Source: Phanerochaete sordida (taxonomy: Eukaryota > Basidiomycota > Agaricomycetes > Polyporales > Phanerochaetaceae). From it: a DNA stretch of 64,000 bases. The translations under genes were made by a program, and so were the position numbers. Where the stretch lies: the NCBI GenBank assembly GCA_019973155.2, contig BPQB01000001.1:62001-126000 (forward strand), given 5' to 3'. How positions within the stretch are numbered: the stretch's first letter is position 1; every line of letters starts with the position of its first letter. The notes under the pieces are model-generated. The model saw nothing but the letters and a program-made list of their open reading frames with translations, was not told the origin of the DNA and made no database searches. Positions 21,461-31,638 of the stretch are shown in pieces.

Positions 21461-22087
21461 CTACACGCTTTGCGGGTGGCGCACGTCCGCGAGATACCTC
21501 AATCTTTCCATTTCGACGCTCGTTTCGCTCACCTTGTCAGCAGACGAGTCTTCCAACTGCTTAGCGAGCCTGCCTATGCCCGATCAACCTCATTGCACAG
21601 CTCATACGCTGAGTGCAAGTTCTCATAGACCATTCGTAACTGCAACGACCGCTCCTCGTGGTGATAGGCAATCCTTCCCGCAGCCCACGCATCCCGCGCT
21701 GAGTCAACGTCTCCTGGTATGGTAACATACAAATTTTGTGGACTGAAAGTTGCGCTACTACCAATCTTACTGTGCTCTGATAATTTGAAGTGCTCATGAG
21801 GCTTTCCAGAGACTTTCGCGTAGGAGTTTGTACGCGTAGCATCAGACCCAGCGCAGTGCGTCGGCGAGGTCGTGCAACGGGCTTATAAGTTACTGGGACT
21901 CTCGATTTCCTTTTGCAGCCCGGCGGGGAGACGACTGGCGAGACCCGCGTTTCTTCGTCCCTATCACCATGTCTCCGCCGACTCGGTCGCGCTGCAGAAC
22001 GTGTTTTCTGAGCGTGCCGTAAAGTGCGTACCCGCATGCTACCCGTGTCGCCGCTGTTCTGATTTTCGCCAGGCCGCACGCTTCCAT
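21461..22087 (-). CDS. candidate orphan gene, six exons, about 96 residues
   Basis: Proposed exons are 22087-22043, 21960-21894, 21812-21771, 21713-21608, 21556-21533 and 21467-21461. The five introns are 82, 81, 57, 51 and 65 nt with GT-AG ends (donors include GTAAGA, GTATGA and GTGAGC), and all phases fit, giving an uninterrupted 97-codon message. The product includes LPAGLQKEIESPISGKPHEH and DVDSARDAWAAGRIAYHHEE, then a helix-like LQLRMVYENLHSAW. I do not recognise it. It fills an otherwise unexplained gap between CGI121 and the next gene. The final tiny exon (C plus GTG TAG) is the weakest part; reading through the last donor instead stops after a few bases with nearly the same product. 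Confidence 0.4.
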
Positions 22088-22802
22088 GAGGGCTCCAGGC
22101 AGATTCTATCGTGACGCGTTACCCGGAGAGTGCAATGCGCAGTTTTCCCTCTGCCTCGTAGTGGAGTCCCCGCCATCGCCGAGTCGCGCAAGGAGATCGT
22201 TGTTGTGGGCGTATGAGACGCATATATGCGCTTGGTATGTCGTCTGCAGCTCTCTTTCGGCGTAGCATCCCGACCTCCATCCCCTCTTGGCAGACGCGTC
22301 GATTTCAAAGTCGAAGCTACGTGTTACCGCGTTCACGACGCGTGTCGGATCCGCCGTATCGCTTTCGGCCAGGGGCGTGCAAAAAGACCACGCCAGCGCC
22401 GCCCTTCTCGCCCGTTTTGTGTCGATGACTCCTGGCTATTCTATTGCGTGGGAGCGTCGGGCGCCGCTCACCGACGGCGGCGGTGAAACATGATGCGCCC
22501 ACGCCGCCCCTTGCCATTTGGGGGCAAATGACCCGCCCTGACTCATGCGCAGCACTCGGCCAGGCAACGTCGGGCCCGACGCTTTCCCCTTCAGGACTTG
22601 ATGCGCCCTTTTCCCGATCAACGAGGCACGGAGGCCCTGATGCGCGACTGAGATCGCGTTGTCGACCTGCGGAACATACCACCACCAAGCGCTCGATATT
22701 TCGTATATGAGATGGGCGAAAGCACTCTTTGCATGCCAGCGCACCATCCGCCCCGGTGCTCTTCACAGCTTTCCACGTAACTTTCTCCACTCAGTCCCGA
22801 AC
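22088..22802. promoter_or_regulatory. promoter region of the nucleotidyltransferase-ankyrin gene
   Basis: About 0.7 kb with several open frames on both strands that have no recognisable family. An in-frame ATG exists at 22707 upstream of the chosen start at 22803, so a 32-residue longer N-terminus is possible. Confidence 0.45.
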
Positions 22803-25800
22803 ATGCCGCAGAACGCAGAAGCTGCTGCCTTCATCGCCCGCGTCGCCCAGCTCCCTCCGGGGCCGGGCGCGTCGCTCGACGACGTGCTCAAGCCCTCAAT
22901 CAACGACGAGAGCGAGCTGCGCAAGCTCTTCGCGCAGGACAAGAAGAACTCGCGCCTCGCCGACCCGCACGTCGGTCTCGTCGACGTGTTCGACGCGCCG
23001 GAGGACATCCGCAAGACGCGTGCACGCGTCGTCGCCAGCGACGAGGACCTCGCGGCCAAGTACGTCATGGCACTCCCTGACGAGCGCAGGCGCAAGGACG
23101 GCGCGCCGTCGATGGTCGCCGGCCTCGACGACTTCAAGAAGAACTGGTCCGTCTTCACCGAGGGCTCGCTCTCGCAGCTCACCGACTGGAGCAACATCGT
23201 CGCCGCGGGCGGCGCCGTGCAGGCGTGCCTCGCGCCTGTGCCCGAGTACGCGAAGGCGTCCAAGCGCACGCTGCGCAAGTACTTCCATAACCGCGCGTTC
23301 CCGACGTCGGACGTCGACCTGTTTCTCTACGGGCTGACGCCCGAGCAGGCCGAGGCCAAGATCAACCAGATCTACGAGGCCGTGCGCGACTCGATCCCCT
23401 GGGACGTGACCTGCATCCGCACGAAGCACACCGTGTCCATCCACTCGCAGTACCCCTACCGCGCGGTTCAGATCGTGCTCCGCCTGTATCAGTCCCCGGC
23501 CGAGATCCTCGCGGGCTTCGACGTCGACGCGCCGTGCTGCGCGTTCGACGGCGAGCGCGTGTGGGCGAACCCGCGCGCCATCGTTGCCATGATGCGCCAG
23601 TGCAACACGATCGATATCACCCGGCGCTCGCCGTCGTACGAGGTCCGCCTCACCAAGTACTCGGCTCGTGACTTCGAGATTTACGTGCCCGAGCTCAAGC
23701 GTGGTGATATTGATCCTACGGTTAGTTTGTATTTTTTCATGTTTATCGGCCGATACTGACTCTTCTCGGCAGATTTTCGAGCGCTCCATCGTCCGAATCC
23801 AGGGGCTGGCCCGTCTGTTGGTCCTCGAAAAGCTCGCGACTGCGCAGGACCGCGAGGGCTACCTGCAGTCGCGCCGACAGATCCGCGGACGTCCTCAGCC
23901 GCAAGACGCTTGGCGGCGCCTTCTCAAGAGGAAGTACAAGGGCGATCTCAAAGGTGACGACAACTCCGGCCTGGAGATGAGCGACTACGATGTCGTTTCG
24001 CTGCACATTCCGTACGGTCCGGGATGGGATGCCCGGCGCATCGAGAAACTCGTCTACTCGACAGATCTCGGCATGAACTGTATGTTTTACCAGCGACTGT
24101 AATGATTCCGTCGCTGATTTACTGTGTCATAGCTCCGTTCAACCCGAAGAATGAGGGCAGGCGGCTCCATCGCCACACTGCGTACTTCGGTACCATGCCG
24201 GAGTGTCTCGAAGACTGCTGTGAGGCGAGTGATTTTTGATTAGCGCGGCAGTATTTGGTGCTGACGTCCATAATCCGTTCAGCATTGCCCTAAACCTAAG
24301 AACGAAGAAGAGCGGGCTCTTCAGGAAGAGGAGGACAAGTCGTACATCCGCGGCCGAGTAGAGTAAGCCTATACTTATCCATATCATGGAACGCTTCCTG
24401 ACATCGTCCGTTAGATTCATCGTCGAGGATCCCGGTCGCCAGAGCATCTCAGGCAGCTTCAACCCCATCGACGACGGCGAGTGGGTCGAGCAGGCCTACA
24501 TCGGCGAGAGCGAGAAGTTCTTCAACGCCATCGCGGCGCACAACCGGGCCTTCGTCGCCGAGTCGATCAAGGAGGGCATCGACGTCAACCGCCGCGACGC
24601 GGTCGGTCGCACACCGCTGCAAGTCGCGATCCTCTCTAAGGCGGTCGACATCGCGAGCGACCTCGTCGACGCCAACGCGCGCATGACTGCTCGCCTGGTC
24701 GACGGTCGTACGGCTCTGCATCTCGCCGCCCAGTTGGACCTCACCGAAGTCGTCCGGAAGCTCCTCGAGCGCAGCGCGGTCAACGCGGAAGAGGCCCAGA
24801 AGAAGGAGGAAGAAAAGGCCGCTGCGAAGGAAGAGGAGCAGAAGAAGGCGAAGAAGGTTGACGAGGATGATGAAGACATGGCTGATGACGACGAGGATAA
24901 AGACGAGGATGAGGACGAGGACATGCGCGACAGCAGCGAGGACGACTGGTCGTCCGATGACGGCAATGCAAAGAAAAAGAAGGCGAAGAAGGACGAGGAG
25001 GCCCCGAAGGACGACGGGCTCATTCCCGAGGAGAACGATGAGGACCCGGACGTCTTCCACATCGACGTCACCGACTGGGATTACTCGCTGAGCGCACTCG
25101 ACTACGCCGTCGCCTCGGGCTCCATCGCGGTCGTCGAGCAGCTGCTCACCGCGGGCGCGAACCCGAAGCTCGTCACCAAGCCGAAGCACACCTACGAGAT
25201 CCGCTACTGCCACCCGCTCATCCTGACCGCGGTCGCGGAGGACGACGCGCGTGCGTGCGCGACCGCGGAGAAGCTGATCGCGGCGGGCGCGGTCACGAGC
25301 GAGGCGGACGAGAACCTGTACACGCTCCTCCACCGCGCGGTCCTCGCAGGCCGCCCGCAGATCCTGTCGACGTTCCTCAAGGCGGACCCTAATGCGAAGG
25401 CCGTGCTCAATATCCCGTGGATGGACGACTGGCAGTGCGCGATCTTCCCCATCGTGTCTGCCATTCAGAGCGGGTCGTATTCGACGCTTGCGGTGCTGCT
25501 CGCCCACGGCGCGAAGGTCGTCCTGGAGCGCGACGACTTCCAGAAGGCGAGAGAGCTGAAGTGAGTGGTTTTCTTTTGCTTGTTAAAGCCATGGCGTTGA
25601 CGGTCTGCGAATAGGATGAAGAACAACAACCGCGCACCAGAGAAGTTCCTGACCAGCGTGCCCATGCCCGTCGAGGTCGCGCTTACGAACTACGATGAGG
25701 TCGTCCATCTCCTCGTCGCGCTTGGTGCAGAGGTCAACCTTCCTCTGCGGGAAAGCCTTCGACGCTCTGGCGACAACCGCGATGAGCACTTCACGGCACT

Positions 25801-28800
25801 CGACTACACCATCGCCATTGTGTCGAAGATCGCGGAGGCAAAGAAGCCCGAAACTCAGACGCCGACGCCTGCGCCTGCACCTACGGCGTTTGGCAGCAGG
25901 CCGAATCGCCGCAGGCTCGTCGCGGGTGGCCACGGTCTTCTTGCAAACGCCGGCGGTGGCCTCATTGGGCTAGCGAACGTTCTCCCGGACGAAGACGTGC
26001 CGCTCTGGAAGACCGAGCTGTTGAAGGTCCTGACGGAGTACGAGAAGCTGCAGCGCGATCGCAGCAGCCCGCAGATCAACATGTATCAGCAGGACGCATA
26101 CCTGGAGGACATCGAGGAATATTTCACCGGCCTCAAGACGACGCTCGAGGCGCACCAGGCCAAGCGCGGCGGCGAGGTCTTCCGCGGGAAGATGCCCGAC
26201 AGCGACGCACGCCTCCGTCCACTCGAGAACCGCATGTCGCGGTACTGGCGGTCGACCTACCAGCCGACGTACGGCCTTCAGGGGCCGTTTGGCTTCCACC
26301 GCCACGGCATGAACGAGGGCTTTGGCATGATCAAGGGGCTTGCGGACCGCTACCAGGAGCTCTTCGTCGCCTGCTGGTCAGGCAACAACGCAAAGATCCA
26401 GAAGCTTTGTCTTCCTCGCCAGTCGGGCAAGAGCACCGAGACGCCGCTGCAGATCTCGTGCCATTGGGGCAACAACTGGCAGGGTGCGTATATCTGCCAT
26501 TCATTCCTCGGTGTGCCGGCTCATCACTCTCGTCATAGGCTACTCTCCGCTGTACATCGCCATTCTGCGCCGCCACTGGGAGACTGCGAAGGTCATTTTA
26601 GCCATTGCGTCCGCTCAGTACAGTCCAGACGATGAGACGCAGACGAAAGCAGCCTTCAAGGCTAATCGTGACCTTGCGCTTGGTGAGTGCATAAACTTAG
26701 TCCTTGTCGGTTGGCTGGCTAATGACGCCGGGTTTCAGACGACGATTCCGATGTGGAGAACGACGACGAGGATGCCGACGAGGACGAGGACATGGAGCCT
26801 GAGGAAGAAATTAGCCTTGTCGATATCGCGAAGGTTCCTTCGCAGGTCCACACGAAGACGTCTCCGCAGTACATGCTCGACAGCGTGAGCGCGCCCTTCA
26901 TCAGCAAAGAAGGCAAAGACTCGCTCGCGACGCCTATTCAAAAGGCCATCATCGACGACGACTTCGAGGCCTTCGTGCAGATACTCGATCTGTACAAGGC
27001 TCTGCCTGGGAAGTCCGCTGCCGCCAATGTCCTCGGGTCGCTCATCATCAACGATCGTCCGGCCATGCTCGACGAGTACATCCGCCGCACGGGCCAGGGC
27101 TTCACCTTGACCAAGCGCGAGGCTGCGTCACCCGAGTTAGCGGAGTCACAGGAGGAAGAGGACGACGACCCCGACCACCGCGTGTACCTCGGCCTCAACG
27201 TCCACGGTGTCAAGAGGAAGGATCTCGCGAAGGGCGAAACCCGCGACCGCCGCGGCCGTACCAGGACCAGGCAGACGCGACACGGCGGATTCCACGGAGA
27301 GGACGAGGAGCCTCTGCCGATGCTCTGGCAGGCGGCTCAGTGGGGCGCAGTCGGTGTCGTGCGCTACCTCGCGAGCGACCAGCCGCTCGCCGCGTACAAG
27401 TACTACGCGTCCGCGGGCGGCGATGCACACGCCAAGCTCCTCCGCCGCATCCCCGACCTCGCGAGCGTCCTTCCCGACAAGATCGGCTGGACCATGAACG
27501 TGTTCAACGAGACCGTCGCCAGCGCGGCGATCTCCGGCGGAAAGGTCGAGGTTCTGCAGGCGCTTTGCACCATGCGCGGCAAGGAGCTCGAGGCTACGTT
27601 GCATCTGAAGTGCGTTGTTACTCATTATGCAGATATCATCGGAGGCTAACCAATCGATCCCGTAGGCACCGCACCCTCGAATTCAACAGCTTGCTCGCTG
27701 CGGCGAGATATTCGGATAGTGTCGAGCTGTTCGACTTCCTCCTCAGCAAGGGTGTCTCGCCCCTCGAGACTGATGTGCATGGGTACGTCTGGGCTTGTCA
27801 AGCCAGTTTCGGGTTGCTTATATCTCTGCAGATGGAACGTCATTCATATGCTCATTGCGCAAGAGACTCGTGGATCCCTGAACCTTCTTCAACACGCACT
27901 CAAGCATCTCCCGAAGGAGATCACGGAACGCATGCTCCGCCAGCAGACCAAGGGCGACGGCGACACGGTATGTCCCCTGTAGGATTATGCATGATTCGTC
28001 ACGCTCACACAAGCACATGTAGCCTCTTCACCTTGCTGTCAAGAAAAACCGCACCGACCTCATCGATATCTTGCTTGAGGCTGGCGCATCGACATTCCTC
28101 GTCCGTGAGGCGGGCGGCTCGACGCCGCTGCACCTGGCCGTGAAGAGCCGCCTGCCGAAGATCACGAAGGTGCTCGCCGAGGCCGGCCCCTCGGAGGCGA
28201 TCACCCTCGAGGACGGTGTCGGCAACACGCCCATCGAGAACGCTGCCCGGCAGGCCTTCCTCGAGAAGCTGAAGAAAGCTTGCGGCGGCTTCAGCAGCTC
28301 TCCGCAGGACTTCTACCTCAACTACAACAAGCGTCCGTTCGAGCTCGAGAAGAACGAGCGTGAGCTCCCGCGCCTGCGCGAGACGATCGAGCACCTGCGC
28401 CGCGACGGCCGCCTCGCGGCGGGCACGAAGCTCGCGAAGGAGCTCGGCGCGTTCGTCGACCGCCTCGAGGCGCGCCTCGCGAAGGAGCGCGAGTCCGCGG
28501 AGAAGCGGCAGAAGGAGCAGGACGCGAAGAAGCCGGCGACGGACAAGACGTTCAACGTCCCGCGCGACACGTCGCACGCGTCCAAGACACTCGAGGCGCT
28601 GCTCGAGGCGCTCGCCGCGCGCCCGACGCTGCGCCAGCTCATCCACGTCAGCGACGTGCACCGCTCGGTCGAGCGCAGCATGGACCAGTTCCAGGAGAGC
28701 AAGGAGACGCTCGCCGCCAAGCCCGACGACGACGGCATCCCCGAGGAGCCCGAGGTCACCGTCAGCAAGCTCAGCAACACGTACGACAACATCTGGCAGA

Positions 28801-28850
28801 GCACCAGCCCGGTCAGCCGCTACAGCCGCCGCGGCCGCGTCTGGTTCTAG
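22803..28850 (+). CDS. nucleotidyltransferase-like domain fused to ankyrin repeats, 1835 residues
   Basis: Eleven exons (22803-23720, 23773-24079, 24133-24224, 24283-24362, 24415-25560, 25615-26483, 26539-26682, 26739-27609, 27666-27782, 27832-27967, 28023-28850) join in phase. The N-terminal part has a polymerase-beta-like nucleotidyltransferase signature: Gly136-Gly137 (IVAAGGAVQACL), then Asp170-x-Asp172 (TSDVDLFLYG) and a later acidic strand with Asp240/Asp242 (GFDVDAPCCAFDG). It is followed by YEVRLTKYSARDFEIYVPEL and DPGRQSISGSFNP. I recall this order from poorly characterised amoebal and giant-virus proteins. Then come ankyrin repeats (DAVGRTPLQVAILSKAVDIA, DGRTALHLAAQLDLTEVV, GGSTPLHLAVKSRLPKITKV) broken by acidic-Lys linkers. 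The intron at 24225-24282 has a GC donor (GAG|GCGAGT). The function is unknown; the enzymatic role is inferred only from motifs. Confidence 0.82.
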
Positions 28851-28898
28851 GTGCAGGCGGAGTGCAGGGCCTTCTGTACTTGTATAACGTCTAGCTAT

Positions 28899-30755
28899 CT
28901 ATGCCCATATCCCATGTACGATATGATGCTGCCACCTGTGCACAATATACCCCACTCCTATCGGACTAAAGAGCGTGCAGAGCAGGATCGCCCAGATGCA
29001 CACGAGGAACACCTCGTCGCCCAGCAGCCCTGGCGCGTCGCCCGCCCCGCGCGCGATCTGCGCGATGAGCAGCCCGATCTCGCCGCGCGCGACCATCGCG
29101 ACGCCGATGAAGAGCGCGGGGCACAGCGATTCCTTGATGGGGGAGGCACGGCTGGAATTGGGCGTACGCGAGCACATAGCCCAGAGGACGACAGGTAGGC
29201 CCGCGGCAAGCTTTGCGGCGGCCATGAGCAGCGCGTACAGCACGCCCCGCCATAAGACTTTGGGGCGCCAGAGCGAGAGGAAGGGCTGCGAGAAAATATG
29301 CGTTAGCGGAGACCAGATGTAAGGGGAGAAGGCGGCGTACGATGCCGTAGCCGATGCTCGCGAAGAAGAGCGGCGCGAGGAGAGCCTGCTGCAGTGGACC
29401 AACAGTCCGAGCGTACGTCGCCTCGAAGGACAGCTTCGGCGCGGGTGTGTCGTCGGAGGGGCGTGCCTTCGCGGGGTGCTGCAGGTAGGTCACCGTCAGC
29501 CCCGCCAGATAGGCTCCGAAGAGCACGCTGCTGCCGGTGTCTGGCACGAGAGGTGAGTGTACGCCGCCGCTGCAGAGTCGACAGCGACTTACAGAACGCG
29601 ATAGCGGCGAAGGCGCTGACGAGCAGGATCATCAGGGTGACACCGACCGCGTCTGCGTGCCCCTGAGTCCCCCAGATGTCGCTGCCAGGCCGCGATACAA
29701 GCCGCAGTAGCCTCGTCGAGCCCCAAAGCCTACCGGCCTGCCGCGGCGCACACCACCGCTCGCCGAGGCGCCGGAAGCGGAACGCAGGCCGCAGGACGAA
29801 ACGCGCGACGAGCGGCGCGATGGCGGCCATGAGCGCGGACGCGAGCAGCGGGCGGACGACCGTCCAGGCGAGGCGCGTGTGCGGGGTGGCGGAGGAGAGG
29901 GAGGAGAGCGCGGGCACGAGCGAGGAGAGCACGAGCCCGATCACGTCGTCGAGGACTGCGGCGCTGATGAGTATGGTGCCGATGCGGCTTTTCTGGAGGG
30001 GTGGCGGGGGCGGTGGTAAGGTTGAGGGCGTGTCAGAGAGGGGTATGCAAGGGGGGACGGCGGCAGAGACAGCGCCGTTGACTGTGCGGGCTTGTTCTTT
30101 CTCCACCTTGACTACTTCGGCTTAGTCCAAAATCGTATGATACGATATCGTGAATGCCTACCCATATTGGAGTCTGTGTCTGGGGACGCGAGGGAGTTCG
30201 TTACGGAGTTGAGCGCCATGAGTGTCGTACCGAGGCTCGTTGAGCACAGCGCTGCGCCTGCTGCAAACGCCTCTAGCGGGTGATAGTTGTACCCTGCGTA
30301 TAGCAGTGCGAACGAAAACGCCACGGGCAGCGCGATGCCTACGCATGCGCAGAGGATGGACAGCGGTAGATTGGCCACCAGAAGACTCAAATCGGTAGAC
30401 AGGCCACCTAAAACGCCGTATGTCAGAAAGCCATCACAAAATACGACGACTGCTTACCCTCGAACACTATGCCAATGAGGCCCAGGTACCCGAGGACGGT
30501 GAAGGTTCCTTCCCAGTCCGAGGGAAGGATCCCGGCCAGGGGATCGCCGTACACCATGCCAAGGACGATCTCGGCGATGATACCAGCATAGAGGTAGTAG
30601 TCTGCGACGGTTCTGACGACATTCAGAAAGAAAATGAAGGATAAGAGGATCAGGAGCTCGACGACACCGGGTTCGTGGTAGGGAAATGAGCCGTCGTTGT
30701 CTGAGCTGGCGGTATAAAATGGGAAAGAAAAGATGTAATGCAGGGCACGACTCAT
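28899..30755 (-). CDS. cation/proton antiporter (CPA2 family Na+ or K+/H+ exchanger)
   Basis: Exons 30755-30458, 30407-30162, 30111-29593, 29540-29341 and 29285-28899 join to 549 residues. Many hydrophobic helices are visible. Family blocks include LGYLGLIGIVFEGGLSTDL at the first splice junction, FAAGAALCSTSLGTTLMAL, RIGTILISAAVLDDVIGLVL with the paired acidic residues of the ion site, and TGSSVLFGAYLAGLTV. The C-terminus ends shortly after the last helices (GEIGLLIAQIARGAG, IWAILLCTLFSPIGVGYIV), so the long cytosolic tail of yeast Kha1 is absent. A Pro-rich loop (about residues 185-215) sits between helices. It is likely in an endomembrane or plasma membrane and serves pH and cation balance; the transported cation is not predictable. 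Confidence 0.87.
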
Positions 30756-31638
30756 GACTGTGGTCCTTCAATGCGGCAACTCGCGTATACTTCGGTGCGC
30801 TTGGTCATAGAGACGGGTGCGCCAGGAGGTGGATGTTGCGAAAGAAAATGATGCCAGCCAAGTAAGCAAAGAGGTAAGCCTATGAGTAAGTAGCACAAGC
30901 TTACTTCTTTTACCTGGATATCTGACTAGTAAGTAAAGGTAAGTAGAAGTAATACTGACCGCTTTCATCACACCGGTGTCTGTCTGCGCGAAACAAGGCA
31001 AAAGGTCCCGAGGCCAGTCCAGCTCAAATTTGTGAATTCTCTTTCGGACGCGGCATTCGGTTTCTTTTCCACAATAATAATCCCAGCGGCCTTGACTTGG
31101 GAAAACCTCGGACTCAACCTTTGGAGAGAAACGCCACACGCGATAGCATACGTGTAACTATAAATTCCTACTCTTTCGGTGAAATTGCTTGCTGCAAACT
31201 GTTATCGGTGGATGTCAGGATAGGCCGTTACGAAGGGCTGCAGCACCCTGACACTGGTTTAGAAGTGAGACCTGGGTGAGATAGATCGCCTATAGCTCGA
31301 CGACCTCTGAGTGAGCCCAGAAATGGGTTTTGGAAGCCGAGCTGGGTCGCCAGGGGCGATGGGAGCTCAGGCGACGCTAGCGTTGGTGGAGGCGGCCCAA
31401 CAGACACCCACAAGCGTGGGAAAAGGCTCGCGTGCGGGACGACGTCACGCGGCGGCCGAAAGCGGCAGGCGGTTCCCACAGTACTATAACGCGTCCGAAA
31501 TGCCAGGTCACCCGCTTCGCCTTCGACCACGTCGACATCCTCCCGTCTCCCGCGCTCTGCGCCCCCTTCCTCTCTCTCTGTCTCTCTCGAGCCTAACTTA
31601 TTACTCTCGAACGTATCCTTTGTCGCTCCTAGGCCGCC
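30756..31638. promoter_or_regulatory. divergent region between antiporter and SEC63, with GTAAG motif cluster
   Basis: The 0.88-kb gap should carry both promoters. From about 30860 to 30950 the pentamer GTAAG occurs repeatedly (near 30862, 30873, 30885, 30929 and 30939), with one inverted copy inside AAGCTTAC near 30897. A similar cluster lies at 49300-49430. No gene is recognised. Confidence 0.5.

Noticed and set aside
22317..22790. 157-residue minus-strand open frame before the ankyrin gene
   Set aside because: No family, no splice context, and it overlaps the likely promoter of the opposite-strand gene.
24449..25507. 352-residue minus-strand open frame within the ankyrin gene
   Set aside because: Antisense shadow of exon 5; Leu/Val/Arg runs are the complement of acidic-Lys coding sequence.
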